The notes under the pieces were generated by a model. It was not told the DNA's origin, made no database searches, and worked only from the letters and a program-made list of their open reading frames with translations. From Nissolia schottii (Eukaryota > Streptophyta > Magnoliopsida > Fabales > Fabaceae), in NCBI GenBank assembly GCA_003254905.1, contig QANU01065991.1, positions 69,141 to 133,140 of the forward strand: a stretch of DNA of 64,000 nt, written 5' to 3'. Below are positions 1 to 15,000 of the stretch, piece after piece. Both the position numbers and the translations under genes were made by a program. The first letter of the stretch is position 1; every line of letters begins with the position of its first letter.

Positions 1-3000
1 GTTTTGGAACAACATTCAAGTTATTGCCTTTTGACTTGTTGGTGTTTTATGTTATGAGCATATGTTGTTTTCCTTTAATCAACTATGCCTCTTTTATTGT
101 TCTATTTTGCAGCTTTTGACCCGGCTTGTTTTCGAAAGAGGTAGTACTGATGCAGCTGGGAAGGTAGCTGAAATTATGTTTGCTGATTTTGTGCATGAGG
201 TGATTTCTGCATGTGTGCCTCCAGTTTTTCCTCCACGATCTGGACATGGATGGGCATGCATTCCAGTTGTTCCTACGTTCCCTAAGAGCAGCTCTGAATA
301 TAAAGTACTGTCTCCCTCATCTAGAGATGCAAAACCTAGTTGCTATTGCCGTTCTTCAGCAACACCTGGAGTTGCTTTATACCCTCTACAGTTGGATGTG
401 GTGAAGCATTTGGCAAAAATATCCCCAGTGAGGGCAGTCTTAGCATGTGTATTTGGAAGCAGTATACTGTATAGTAGCAGTAGCTCTTCAATTTCGAGCT
501 CCTTGAATGATGGATTACTGCAGGCTCCAGATGCTGATCGGTTGTTTTATGAGTTTGCTCTTGATCAATCTGAAAGGTAGCATACCCTATTCTATCTACA
601 TTGGTTGGTTCATGGCAGTTTCATATTCACGTCTCTTTAAACTGTTGAACAGCAGACAATCATTTAGTTTGTATGCTGTGTTGTCTTGGAGACTTGATCA
701 GCAATTTAAAAGTTATATTTATATACGACCCCGCCCCCCTCTCATCAACATATATTTTCTGATGTATGGCTTAATTATTTTCAAAATGAACATATAGTTT
801 TTCCCCCCAATTTCAAAATTGAAATAAATAACATTACCAATTTGTAACTTGTATATGATTTGATGCAGAATGTATGAGAGAAAGCATGCCGATTAAGAAT
901 ATTTTACGATGTTATGAAATATATTTGCTGCAGGGGTTGCATGCTATCAGTCTGTCTTAATTATTAAATATCTTCATGTGCAGGTTCCCAACATTAAACA
1001 GATGGATACAAATGCAAACTAACCTCCATCGAGTTTCAGAGGTTGCTGTAACTGCTGGTCAAACAGATGATGATAGCAATCATGAAGCAAGAACTTCTGT
1101 TAAGAGAATTCGTGAACATGACACTGAGACAGAGTCAGATGTTGATGACATTGTCAGTAGCAGTACTATTCCTGTAACTCTGACAGACCTAAATAGCCAA
1201 GGAGTTGAAGTTGCAGACTTCTGGCATGATTCCTCAAAATCTGAAGCTGCTCAACTTGACACCACAGTGTTCCTTTCTTTTGATTGGGATAATGAAGAAC
1301 CATATGAGAAGGCAGTTGAACGGTATTATAATTCCAATTATTGTTCAAACTTTTTTCTTTCTTTCATAATGTTTCATTGTTCTTGCATTTGAATGTTGCC
1401 TACACAGTATAATCAAGCAAACAACATGCATTCATATACTTCATCAATTTTATTTCATATTAGTAATTTATGGTTGTTTGTAATTGTATTTAGATTCGTT
1501 TTCAGTCATCTTAAAATTTACATTGCTAAACATTGACCTATTACTGATTCAGTTGCGTTAGCATTGAATAAAGTTGCACTTTTTAGACCTTTCATTATTA
1601 TATGGTGTTGTTTCAGATAATGGGGACGAGTTGGAAAAACCCATACAATCATATGATCTTTTGTCTGGACCAAATTTCTTAATATTGCATTTTCTTGGTT
1701 CAATATTTTTTTAGGCCTTAAATTTTTTATTCTTAAGGAGACTTCTTTGTTACGTTACTCTATTTGGGATAAGATTTGGCAGCTTCCGTCTATTTGGTGC
1801 AAAGCTCACTGTCTTCACTGGGGGTTTTCTCTAAATGACTTGAGGGATTGGAAAGTTTTGTCATTAATTTTTCATCATCTTGTTTTTTCCCCCGTTTTTG
1901 TTCTCCTTTTTTTTTTTAAAATTTTATTTAATTTTAATTTAGGAGGATTGCTTATCCTTCTCAATTTCTGTAATTCTATCTATTTGTCTTAATAAAATTT
2001 TTTCTCTTAACAAATTTTTTTTTTTGGGGCCTTAGATAATTACAAGTTGTCTTTCTTTAGCAATTTAGATGTTACAGTGTGTTTTTTCTTCTTCTATCAT
2101 AGACTAATTGAGGAAGGAAAGCTGATGGATGCTCTTGCACTCTCGGATCGCTTTCTACGTAATGGGGCCTCTGATCAGCTTCTTCAGCTACTTATTGAAC
2201 GTGCAGAAGAGATTCATTCAAATTCTGCACAGTGTCATGGATATGGAGGACGTAATATTTGGAGCAATAGTTGGCAGTATTGCCTAAGGTTGAAGGATAA
2301 ACGCCTGGCAGCTAGACTTGCCCTAAGGTGTGTTAATACTTTCATTTTATTGATTTTGTGGGGAGGAAGTCTATCTATCTGGTAAAGGATATGTTCTGTG
2401 AGTCAGTTCCTTCAGTTAAAGATATAACACGTTACTGTTCTCCACCTAACAACTTAAAGCTTTTACGAAAGTTAGCTCTTAGTATGGTACATGCTTTGTT
2501 CATGCTTCAAACCCATGGGGTCTTGCATGAGGGGCATGTTCGAGATATAAAACCATTCATGAGCATCTACTTAACTGCCTAAGATTTTAGTAAAGTTGGT
2601 TTTTAACTAACACTTTCTAATACTTTCTCTTCATTTAGAGCAAGTTTACAACTGTGATCATTATTAAATTGCATCATCCAATATCTATCAGCCTCTGATG
2701 TCACTCTCAAATTTCAAAATTTTATATTAGGTATGTACACACGTGGGAATTAGGCGCTGCTTTGGATGTTCTAACAATGTGCAGTTGCCATCTGCCTCAG
2801 AATGATTCTATTAGGCAACAGGTGCTGGACTTTTCCAATTATTCTTTCTATATTACTATTATTTTTACATCAATTTCACCACTAGGTATGATGCTTGGGT
2901 ACTCTAAAAAAGGTTGCGGTAGTCATACTAGATATGTATCTGTTACAGGTACTTGGTGGGTACTCATGGATACATACATATTAGTGCATGTGTTTTTGTG

Positions 3001-6000
3001 TGTGTGTGTGTTAGACTGGCTTAGAGAAACAAGACAAAGAATGAAAATAATTAAAGTTTGTGTTTTGCTATGGAGTTCTTAAACCAAGATGGCCAAGAGA
3101 CTACGGTAATTACAGAAAATGGGGGGAATTCGAGGGTCCTCTGATGCTCTCCTCACATACAAGCACACGTGCGCGCACACAATGCTCTTCTCTCTCTTTC
3201 TCTCTCTCTCTAACACACACACACACACAACAATTACGAAGGGGCCCAATTATGATTAGTCCATAACTAGCTCAATTCCTATAATTTTGTGTGTTTATAA
3301 ACTTTGCTATCAAATAAGTACTGGCAGTGCAAAATGGGCCCGGTCTATTTACCCGGTTAAATGGACGGACTTTACATACAAAAAATAGGCCCACGAAAAT
3401 TTTAAAAAAAATTGGACCGGCCCGTTTGGCCCGCGGACTGGCCCGTGAGCCCGTGAAAATTTTTAAATAATTTTTTGTGAATTTTTTTTAAAAAAATAAA
3501 CGGGCTAACGGGCGGCCCGTTTAGGCTCGCGAACCGACCATAAACGAGCTGAACCGTAAAAATATGCATATTTTTTGCCCGGCCCGTTTAGGCCCCCCGT
3601 TTTGACAGCCATAAAAAAAAACTGCAGTGCCAATCAGTGCAAAAAAAAAAAAAAACAGAAGATGTTTGGTTTGCTATTGAATGAAACAAACTTCTTTTGC
3701 GTCCCTTCAAATTTTGTGCGCTCTAAGTATTTTTGCTTGCTTATATTTTTTTAGGGAGTATTGTCAAAAACTTGGAGGCAGAACGTTATAAAAATTGTAG
3801 GACTTGTTGTTTAATTAATTTATTTTTTATGTTTCTGAAAATTATAGGGCTTGTTGTTTAATTACTTTATTGTTTATGTTTCTGTATTTTGTATGTCTTC
3901 CCATATCTGAGTTTTTTAAATGACATTATACTTTGTGATGCTTAGATTTTGCAAATGAAACAAGCTTTGCAGAGGTACAGCCACATATTAAGTGCGGATG
4001 AGCATTATACAAGCTGGCAGGAGGTTGTTTTCTCTTCTGTGAACTGTTAAATGCCTAATGCACCAATACTATGCCTGTTCTATCATTTTTCTTCAGAAAT
4101 TTATATTGTCTGTGTATATGAGTATGACAATGGGCTTATAAATGGAAACGTCAGTAAATGATGTATTAGTAATACATTAGTTTATAGAAATATTTTTTTC
4201 TCTTTTGATTTTCCTTTGCTGTATGTTTTTGTTTTTCTTTTGAGGATTTCTTGTCTTCTATCTCTCTTGTACTATTCTCTTTTTCATCTTAATGATATTC
4301 TTCTTTTATTCAAAAAATAAAAATAAAAAATTCCCTTGCTGTATGGTATCTCCCTGTTGAAAAGTAGTTAGTATTTCAGGTTGAAGCAGATTGCAAGGAA
4401 GATCCAGAGGGGCTGGCACTTAGATTAGCTGGAAAAGGAGCTGTCTCTGCTGCACTAGAAGTGGCAGAAAGTGCAGGGTTATCCATCGATTTACGGAGAG
4501 AGTTGCAGGGACGGCAGCTTGTGAAACTTCTAACAGCTGACCCTCTTAATGGTGGAGGACCAGCTGAAGCCTCACGCTTTCTTTCTTCATTGCGAGACAC
4601 AGATGATGCTTTGCCAGTTGCCATGGGTGCCATGCAGCTGTTGCCCAATTTACGGTCAAAGCAACTTCTTGTAATCAAGCATTTATCTTGCGTATTTTCT
4701 CCCTGTTTAGTGATGCAAATTGGTTCAAACTGTGTTATATGGATTTTTGAAATTCCATCCTCATCTTTGTGCTGCTTTCTCTGTGCATTGTTTGAAGGTT
4801 CACTTCTTCCTGAAGCGGAGAGAAGGAAATCTGTCCGATCGTGAGATTTCCCGGCTCAATTCATGGGCTTTAGGACTTCGTGTGCTGTCTGTGTTGCCAG
4901 TACCATGGCAGCAAAGGTGCTCTTCCCTGCATGAGCACCCTCATCTGATTTTGGAAGTTCTACTCATGAGGAAACAATTGCAATCTGCTGCACTGGTATT
5001 GCAAATTTAACTTTGGCTATTCATTTGTTTGGAAGTATCGATAGGGAAACAAAGGATTCCCTTGTCTCATACATGGCTAGTTTTTGTCTATTATTTTACT
5101 GAATATGCAATATCCTCTTCTTTTTTTTTTTTTCTTCATTGCTTAAATATTCTGGATTACTTATCACTCACATTCAGTGTGATTTTTGCCTTTGTTTCTG
5201 TAGATATTAAAGGAATTCCCTTCTTTACGAGACAACAATGTAATTACTACGTACACAGCTAAGGCTATCGCTGTCAGCATCAGCTCACCTCCTAGGGAAC
5301 ACCGCATATCTGTTTCAGGATCCAGGCCAAAGCAGAAGGCAAGATCGGGTGCCCCACTAAGGTTGTCCTTTACGAGCAGTCTGAGTAACTTACAGAAAGA
5401 GGCTCGAAGAGCTTTTTCATGGGCACCCAAAAACACTGCGGACAAAAATGCTCCAAAAGATGTTTATAGGAAGAGAAAAAGTTCTGGATTGTCTCCTTCT
5501 GATAGAGTTGCTTGGGAGGTGATGACTGGGATTCAAGAGGATCGCATTTCTTCATTTTCTACAGATGGGCAAGAACGGCTTCCTTCCCTTTCTATTGCCG
5601 AGGAATGGATGCTCACAGGTGATCCTCTAAAAGATGAAAGCATTCGTTCATCTCACAGATATGAAAGTGCCCCAGATATTACCCTGTTCAAGGTAGATTA
5701 ATAGTTTATTTTCATTCTTAATTTTTATGTCGAAAGACTACAATTGTGGTAGGATGTCTTACTGAGAATTTGGTGTTGTTCTCTGGCTTCATAGAGTGTT
5801 TCTGCATTTGTAAGCTCTTATAATTCATTCATACTTGATTCAGTTGGTGGTGATAACCAAAGCCATTGTAGTTGCTTTGTGGCTCCTGTTTTTATTGATG
5901 TCATTTTGTCTCTGCCCAATGCTTGGGTTGTAGGCACTGCTTGCTCTTTGCTCTGATGAGTCTGTCTCTGCAAAAATTGCCCTTGACTTGTGCATTAATC

Positions 6001-9000
6001 AAATGAAGAATGTTTTGAGCTCCCAGCAGTTGCCTGAGAATGCATCCATGGAAACAATTGGGCGAGCATACCATGCCACAGAAACATTTGTCCAGGTATT
6101 TATTGGAAAATTGTAATTATAGTGTTTGACAGTGATTAACAAATGACACGTTTTGAGCAATGCCGTTATTTGTTTTATTTCAACATGTAAGGCGATAGCA
6201 TATCTCTGATTATTATCATTAGATTTTTCCTTGTAATGAGAAATTGCAATAATTCTATTGTTGCATTTGCAGGGTCTACTATATGCGAAGTCCCTACTAA
6301 GAAAGCTCACTGGTGGCACTGAATTGTCAAGTAATTCTGAAAGAAATAGAGACACTGATGATGCATCATCTGATGCTGGTAGCTCTAGTGTTGGTAGTCA
6401 ATCCCCAGATGAGCTATCAGAAGTCTTGTCTCAGGCAGATGTATGGCTAGGACGCGCAGAGCTGCTCCAAAGCCTTTTGGGATCAGGGATTGCTGCCTCT
6501 CTTGATGACATTGCTGATGCAGAGTCATCTGCCCATCTTCGTGACAGGTTGGTTGTGGAGGAACGGTACAGCATGGCTGTGTATACCAGCAAAAAGTGTA
6601 AGGTAGACAAATTGCCTGTCAGCCCTTTAGTTACTGGAATTGCTACGTTTGCTTTATTGTGGGTGTGTTTTCTTCAAAAAATAACATTGCCCTTCTTTAG
6701 ATTGATGTCTTCCCGGTGTGGAATGCATGGGGACATGCATTAATTCGGATGGAGCACTATGGACAAGCTCGAGTGAAGTTTAAGTATGTGAAGTTTATCA
6801 TTGTTATTTTTTTCGGGTTAATATCGTACCTCAAATGCTCAATCACTTTTAAAGCTTTGAAGCATATTATTCAGTGACACACTTGAGCATGAACTTGAGC
6901 ACAGTTGAAGTATTAGATATTTATTTCATTTCAGGCAAGCTCTTCAGTTGCACAAGGGTGACCCTGGACCTAAAATTTTAGAGATTATTAATACAATTGA
7001 AGGTGGTCCACCAGTTGATGTTTCAGCTGTTCGTTCCATGTAAGATGTTTTGCATTTATGATTGTTGTCTGTTGCCGTAATCTACTTGGGCTTTTCTAAG
7101 AATCAAGAATGTCTCTTGCATCTGTATTGAATTTTGGTGCTGCTCTTTCTATTCAAATTTATATTTTTTTTCCACCTTTTTGTTAGAGGTCTTTTTCTGA
7201 TAATTAGATGATAAACTTCCTATGATGACACGTGTTAACATTCGCTGTCACAGTTATGATGGTTGATTAACTGGATTTTGCTGGTTGTGCCACTGTTTTT
7301 GTACCTACTTTGGGCGGGCTAGGGTAGATATGTGACAGAAGGTTATCTGATGTCTAATCACATGCTTTCTTGTGCTGTGCTAAAGTCTAAATATAATAAT
7401 TGACCTTTGACTGATCAAGCTGGTTAAATTTTTGAAAGTAGTACTTTCTTTTTTTATGGAATAGAGAAAAGAGGAAAAAAGCCAACAGGAAAAAATAGGC
7501 GGTGAAGATGCCTTTTGATTTTGGTCATTGCATGGAATTAGCATCTAGTTATGTTTCTGATTCAGGTATGAGCATCTTGCTAAAAGTGCGCCCACAATCT
7601 TGGATGATTCTCTTTCTGCTGATTCGTATCTCAACATCTTGTACATGCCATCAACATTTCCTCGTTCAGAGAGATCGAGACGGTCTCAGATATCTGCGAA
7701 TAATAATTCTACCTATAGTCGAGACTTTGAAGATGCTCCTCGGAGTAACTTGGATAGTGTTAGATACTCCGAATGTGTTAATTACTTACAAGAGGTGTGC
7801 ATAATTCTCCCTTATATGCAAATAATTGGCTTATTTATACCTTTCCTGATTTAACACTTACTGAATATTTGTTAAATTCAATAATAGTGCATCAGTTTCA
7901 CAGGTGTATGCCTATGTTTATGGCCTTTCCTAGTATGTCTGTATATTTTTCTGGTTCTTCATTATTTTGTATTAAACAAAAAAAGGTCAACTCGATTTTA
8001 GTTTACTATTATATTTAAATATCTTTTGCAATTTTCTTATCACTTTGAGATTTCCTAATTGTTGTTTGCAGTATGCACGTCAGCATTTGCTTGGCTTTAT
8101 GTTTAGGCATGGTCACTATCATGATGCTTGCTTCTTGTTCTTTCCTCCTGATGCTGTCCCCCCACCACCACAGCCATCAATCACAAGTGGAGTATCTTCA
8201 TCATCTCCCCAAAGACTAGATTCTTTGGCAACTGATTATGGGACAATTGATGATCTGTGTGAATTGTGCATTGGTTATGGTGCTATGCCTGTCTTGGAGG
8301 AAGTCATTTCTTCTAGAATGTCATCAGTTAAATCGCAGGATGCAGCCATGAATAATACAGCTGTAGCCCTTGCCCGAATTTGCCTCTATTGTGAAACTCA
8401 CAAGAATTTCAATTACTTATACAGGTTTCAGGTAATTGTTTTTTTTCCGTAATGAGTTATTATTTAATTGGACGGAAGACCAAATATCTACTATTTGGGC
8501 TATTAACCTTCTCCTATCTTTGGAGAGCACTGGGTCCTCTCATTTTTGCTGGAAAATGAATAACATTATAGAGTTCTATACTTGGGATTTTTCCTAAGAG
8601 TTGTGCATTTCCTGTGTCCTGTTTATTTTGGGATACTTTGGTTATTTTAGGAGTAGTCCTTGTCATTGCTCGTTTAACTTTTCTCCTTCTATTAATTTGC
8701 TTTGTTGTTCAAAACCAATGTTCGATAACTTTTAGAAATAAACTAAGCATCAAACTAATTTCTTACTGATTCTGACCACATTTCAAAATAAAATCCTTCC
8801 CAGCTTCAGAACAAGTCTAGTTCTTTCTTTTCTTGGAACAGGGAGTACCCCATCTTTATGCTTACAAAGATGAAAACTTTGTAAGATGTGTGCATTAAGC
8901 TCCACAAAAATGCATAAGCAGATGATCTTCACAAGAATTTTTCCTCCTTATGGAGCTATTCTACCCTAAAATACAACAAAGGGTCAGCCCAAGCACAAGG

Positions 9001-12000
9001 GTCCCACCATTGTAGAGTTTTGGGGAAGGTTAGATGTATTTAAACTTACCCTAATGAGCATGGTTATTAAACTCGAGTATTAACTCGTAAACTCGTCCAA
9101 TTTTACGATCTTAGGTATCAAAATTGAGCTGACTCGGATGTAAACTCGTTTCTATGTAAACTCGGGTGAACTCGCTCAAATTCGCGAGTCACCAGCGATT
9201 TCATGAGCTCATTTACAAGCAGGAACAGATCTTAAACTGTTATATATAATTTATGTTCACTCAAATAGTATAAAACTCAGCAGCTTATCTACCTGTATGT
9301 GTGCGAGGTGGCAAGTTCGAATCCTGCAGCCACTCTTTAACTTTTGAATTTTTTTCCTCTTCACAAAAACAACCATCACCACACTCTATTAATTTTTTCT
9401 TCTTCACAAAAACAACTATCACTACATTATGCACTTTTATCTAAATCATTCATTCTAACTAATTTATATTTGTTTTCTTTCATTAAAAATTTTGCCGTTC
9501 ATTTTCTTCTTAATCTTAAAAAGATTTTTTTTTTCTTTTTTTCCTTAGTACTATTGGTATTATTATTTTTATTTATTATAACTAACAATAAAAAAATGTC
9601 TCAGAACAGACAAATTGTTTTTATGTTTAGTCTTGTAAATTATTAAACGAAATATATTCTATTGATATTATCTATTAATTTATTTTTTGGTGTTAACCTA
9701 TTTATTGCTATAATTAACTGTGAGATTTTTTTTTTCAGTTATGAATATTGTTAATAATAGACTTAGATTTTTAAAAAAAAATTTAGATTGCTTGAGTTTA
9801 AGTGCTTAATTTGGATTTGAAGTGTTTAGTTATGAATTTCAGGTTTTTATAGCATTAAATTATATTTTTATACCATAATAGTTTTTAAAATAGTTTTTTA
9901 ATAATAGGTAAACTCGTACGAGTTTACGATCCAAGTTTATGAGTCTAGTTTACAGAGGCTCCACGAGTTTACTTGAACCCTCAAGTTTGATGACCTTGCT
10001 AATGAGCACAGAGGTTGTTTCTGCAACTAGAATCCATGACCACCAGGTCTCAAGGAGCAACCTTATCATTACACCAAGACTCATCCTCTACTCTAATTCA
10101 CATGAATTGATACAAAATAAAATATAATAACCCATGATTCTACAAAAAGTCTCATTTTAGAAATGATCAGCTGCTAGGCAATGCAAAAACAAATTAACAG
10201 AAATTTCATAATACATGTTATTGGCCATTAAAATGCCCCAAATCATTAGTGTTAATCCTTACAGAGCAAGAGTGTGATGGCTCATGAGTGAATATAATAA
10301 GACTTAACTTTGAGGGGATTTTTAATTTCCAAATGTGTTTGGTTAAATGAAAATAACTACTTGGAGCTTAGAAAAGGGAGGTTACCAAATAAAGATACAT
10401 AGTTGAATGTAGCTGCTTAACTGGGATTGATTCTAGGAACTTAGTTCGTGATCATATATTCAATCATTAGGGTGCTATCACTAGTTGTCCTTTTCTAACC
10501 AAGAGTAGTATATTTTATGTTTGTCATTGTTTGGCTATGTAGACACCACAAGTACTTGTCATAATGGCATTGATGTTCTATTGTCATTTAAATTGATTGT
10601 ACCAACTCTATTTCCTGCATGGAACCAAAATTTTCATACCACAACGGATGGTGTTGAGCATAGTTTTCTTCTTGATTTTTTTTTTTTTTTTTCGTTTGGA
10701 GATGGTTTTGATTTTCTAATGATCTACGTTATTCAGGTAATTAAGAAGGACCATGTTGCTGCTGGACTTTGCTGTATTCAGTTGTTTGTGAATTCTTCTT
10801 CACAAGAGGAAGCCATTAGGCATTTGGAACATGCTAAGGTGTGTCTATAAATTGGATAGAAAGGAAGCTAGCATGGCTAATTTTGAGTCTACACAAGACA
10901 TGTCTGATTCTTTTGTTGGAGATATGACTTTTAATCAGTAGTTCAAGTTCCATTCTTTTAACTCCATAAATATCTGATTCTACGTCTATGTGTTGTTTGA
11001 GAACCTTGTTGCAACAAAGAATATTAAAAGGGTAGAAGTGATTAAGTTTTCATTGTTATAGAAGTGATTTTGTTGATATGGTTTCAAGTGATTAAGAATT
11101 AGAGGGATATTTGTGAATCTGTGGGATGTTCTATTGAGGACTAATTCATGGGGAGGATCCAGTTGGCTGATTCAGCTAGTTTTTCTACAATTTTTTGTTG
11201 CTAACATAATTTATGATAAATGTTGAGCTGATTTGGTCTGAAACAGATTTATACTTCAGGAAACTAGATACAGAGAATGAGTTTATCTCTAAAATAACCT
11301 TCCTAATTGATTCACAAAATAGAAGTAGCGTTGAGCTGTCATCCTTGGATGCTTGTGCTTGTGCATCAGTTAAAGAAACAAAAATATACATCGAACGTTT
11401 AAAAGAAAGCCTTTCATTTCCCTTGTTATATTTCAATTATCATAAGCTGTTTAACTTACTCTACCTTTTTTTTTGGTTAATAATACTGTCTTTTTTACTT
11501 CTTGGTATAGATGCATTTTGATGAGGGATTGTCTGCAAGGCACAAAGGTGGGGAATCTACCAAGCTTGTTACAAAAGGTCTTAGAGGAAAAAGTGCCTCT
11601 GAGAAGCTTACTGAAGAAGGTCTTGTCAAATTTTCTGCCCGGGTATCAATTCAGGTAATTGGACATAAGCAAACCCAATACTGAGATCACTAATTTAACA
11701 ATTATTTTCCTATTACATGCTTAGGAAAGAAAATGCGATACTCAAAACGATATTAGAGTGTTCCCTTGACTATACACTATTGTGCATTTGAAAGAACATG
11801 CAATTATATGCTTGGTTGTAGAAATGTGTGCCTGTGTTAGTGTTAGGAGTTATTAAATTTTCTGCCGTATAATGTGTTCTCATATGAATGGTTTGTCAAG
11901 TCCTATTTTTATTTCTCAAGGTTTACGTGGATTTTTTATATTTTGTAGGTTGAAGTTATTAAATCCTTTAATGACTCTGATGGACCACAATGGAAGCATT

Positions 12001-15000
12001 CACTTTTTGGGAATCCGAATGATCCAGAAACTTTTAGGTTTGTTTAATTGTTAAGCTTCATTACTTAGTAACATTGACCATCCATTTCTCGTGTATTTCG
12101 TACATTTTTGTTATACTGATTTTTTCTCCCCATTTATGATTTATGGGGACACTAAACTGATCCTTGGAGTATGAAATAAGTGTTGTGCATGAAAACTTTT
12201 TAGATTTAGGCTTTTGAAACTACTTAAATCTTTTGACCAGGGTGTTAAGTATTTATTTTGTTGTAATTTGGTAGACAACTTTTAGAGGGTGAGCCTTGGC
12301 GCAACGATAATGTTGTTGCCTTGTGGCATGGAGGTCATGGGTTTAAATCTTGTAAAAAGTGTGTATGCTTGCGGGGATAAGATTGCATACATTTATCCTC
12401 CTCAAACTTCACTAGGTGGGAACCTTGTGCAATGGGTTGCCTTCTTTTTTGATATAGGACTTTTAAGTAATTTCATAATTTCGGGTCAATTATTATATCC
12501 TCTTAATAAGCCCTAGCGCACCGGTAAGGTGGTTGCCTTGTGATCTGCAAGTCATGAGTTCAAATCCTAGAAACTACCTCTGCTTGTGGGGGTAAGACTC
12601 CGTACACCTACTCTCCCCAAACCCCACCAGGTGGGGCCTCGTGTGTTGGTCACCTTTTTTATTTATTGTATTCTCGTAGCAATTGCTAAGGATAGCCATA
12701 GAATGTCATTTGGATTTCTTCTCAGTCCTTGTTGTATACATTCAAGTGTTTTGTGGCATGTAGTATTACGTGGTTTATATACTGATAATTTATTACAAAT
12801 GCTCATGATCGTTAAAATTTCAGACGAAGGTGTAAAATTGCTGAGGTTCTTGTTGAGAAGAATTTTGATTTGGCATTCCAAGTGATCTATGAGTTCAATC
12901 TTCCTGGTAATGTTTAATTCTCTCTCTCACAATTTGGTTGCCTTGTTTTCTTGCTTCACAAAGTGTTATCAGCATATTTAGCCAGGTCACTTAATTGTAT
13001 CATGCAGCTGTTGATATATATGCTGGTGTTGCTGCATCCCTTGCTGAGAGAAAAAGAGGCAGTCAATTGACAGAATTCTTTAGAAACATTAAGGGCACAA
13101 TTGATGACGAGGACTGGGATCAGGTATTCTGATTACATTCTTTTTCTCTTCTACTTGTTAAGAGCATTTTTTTTAGTTGAATATTTTAATGTGGCTTCAA
13201 GTTAACTAACTAGAACTCTTTTAGAATATATTTGGTTGGTATAAGCTCTTTTTGAATAGCTGGGAAAACTATTGTAGTTGTAAACTGCAATCCTTTTGCA
13301 CAGGAATTAGCTTACGTTCTTAGCTGCCAAGAGCTTAATTCTGGAGACAGTATGTAACTCTGCAATCCTTGTGCATGAGACTGTACTGGGAAAGAAAGTT
13401 TATTGTTTTTTGGGGTGTGGTAGAGAGATAGAAAAGGGGGGGATTGGGAAGCTTAGTTCTTGGGCATGTTGGGGAGCACATGCAGTTATTGATCATTACC
13501 ACCAAGATATATCTAGGGACATAAAGTGGCCTCACCACCAGTGTTATTTGCTTTGCGTATTTTTTTCCATATGGTAAAACTTGATTCTAAACTAGCATCA
13601 ATAAGTTGTGGCATGTAGACACAGGCTTTATATTGTCAAAACTAGTTAGAAAATTAAGATGTACATTTTCTAACGTGAGTTATGGTGCATCATTAGTGAT
13701 TCTTGATCCTGTTAGTCTTCATGTAGCAGGTGAACTCATCTTTAAGTAATTTTGACATGCCTGTACGTTTTGAATGGTGTAGGTCTTGGGTGCTGCAATA
13801 AATGTATATGCCAATAAGCATAAAGAACGCCCAGATCGTCTCATAGACATGTTAACTAGCAGCCACAGGTGGGGGCTTTATCTATGTCTTTATTTACCTA
13901 TTTTTCTGCATGCATGTTCAGTAATGTTGTTAATTTGATTATACAAAATACTTTGATACTTTGTATTTATCATTATAACTTCATTCACAAAATATGTTAG
14001 GCACAAATATTTGGATACCTATTATCATATTTGTCTTGTTCTAATAAAAAAAATTAGGCAAACAGACTATCTACCTATTTATCTGTGTACATATATAGCT
14101 CAATATATGGTCCTTCCCCAATTTTTTTTTTTTCGTTTGTAATTCAGCAACCACAGTAACATGTTTTATTGTTTGACTTGGCTATGCAGGAAGGTTCTTG
14201 CTTGTGTAGTTTGTGGTCGACTAAAAAGCGCATTTCACATTGCATCGCGGAGCGGAAGTGTGGCCGATGTTCAATATGTTGCTCATCAGGTTAACTTCTA
14301 AGTTTTTGGTCTCCACTGTTCGATTCATTTTATAGCATGATTTTCCAAACGGAATTACTTACCCATGTCCATTCAATAAAGCTGCTAGTGAGGTTTACAC
14401 TGCATCCTTGACTTCAAAGTGCATAGAAAGCTGGTTACTTTATATTCTGAAACCCCGTCTCCAAACTAGGGAGATCATATAGCTTTGTAATGATAGTAAA
14501 TCTGGTAGCCAGGCTTAGGATAATCTTGTATCTGCTTGGAAATTGAGTAATCGGACATTCTGGTGAGCTTAATCTGTGTTCACCTCAAGGCACAGCACAG
14601 CTTGAGGCTTGCTGCCAGGACAGATGGATTAACTTATATTTGACCATGCTTCCCCTCCGATTCCTGTGTATGACAAGGCTCTTGAAATTGGGACTGGCAC
14701 TGTTAGGAGTGAAATCAGATCGGTCTGGCTCAGTTTTGGGAGAAAAATGTGCTTGAACCATCATTTTATATTGGTTGGGTTTTTGCGATTTTTTTTGGAT
14801 TAAACCCAAACCAAACCAATCCGAGCATAACCGGGTTGGTTCAGTTTGGTTCTCGGGTTTACCCATAACCACATAAAATTATGGGTAACTATTATTTTAG
14901 TTTTACAAGTCTCTGGTATATTCTCACCAAAGGAGAAGCCCCCGTGTCTAATTAATCAATGACAAATGAGCCAATGATCTTGTAACTGCTTGGGAAGAAC

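Larger units (their letters stand above)
8978..10090 (-). mobile_element. tRNA-derived SINE (antisense), split by a hAT element
   Basis: Read on the minus strand, 10090 to 9999 gives the tRNA-like head (A-box-like TGGTGTAATGATAAGG, B-box-like region around GGTCATGGATTCTAG) and 9058 to 8978 gives the tail (TGGTGGGACCCTTGTGC). Joined across the 9059-9998 insertion it aligns along its length with the two SINE copies at 12287 and 12511. Imperfect flanking repeats CTACCCTAAA (about 8961) and CTACTCTAAT (about 10089) may be its own target duplication. It lies in intron 14 of the ZFYVE26-like gene, antisense to it. Confidence 0.7.

Noticed and set aside
2358-2582. 74-residue ORF in intron 3 of the ZFYVE26-like gene
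   Set aside because: Lies between a good donor and acceptor whose removal keeps the frame; no homology recognised.
14585-14872. 95-residue minus ORF in the last intron
   Set aside because: Falls on MITE-like GGTTTGGTT repeats; not a gene.
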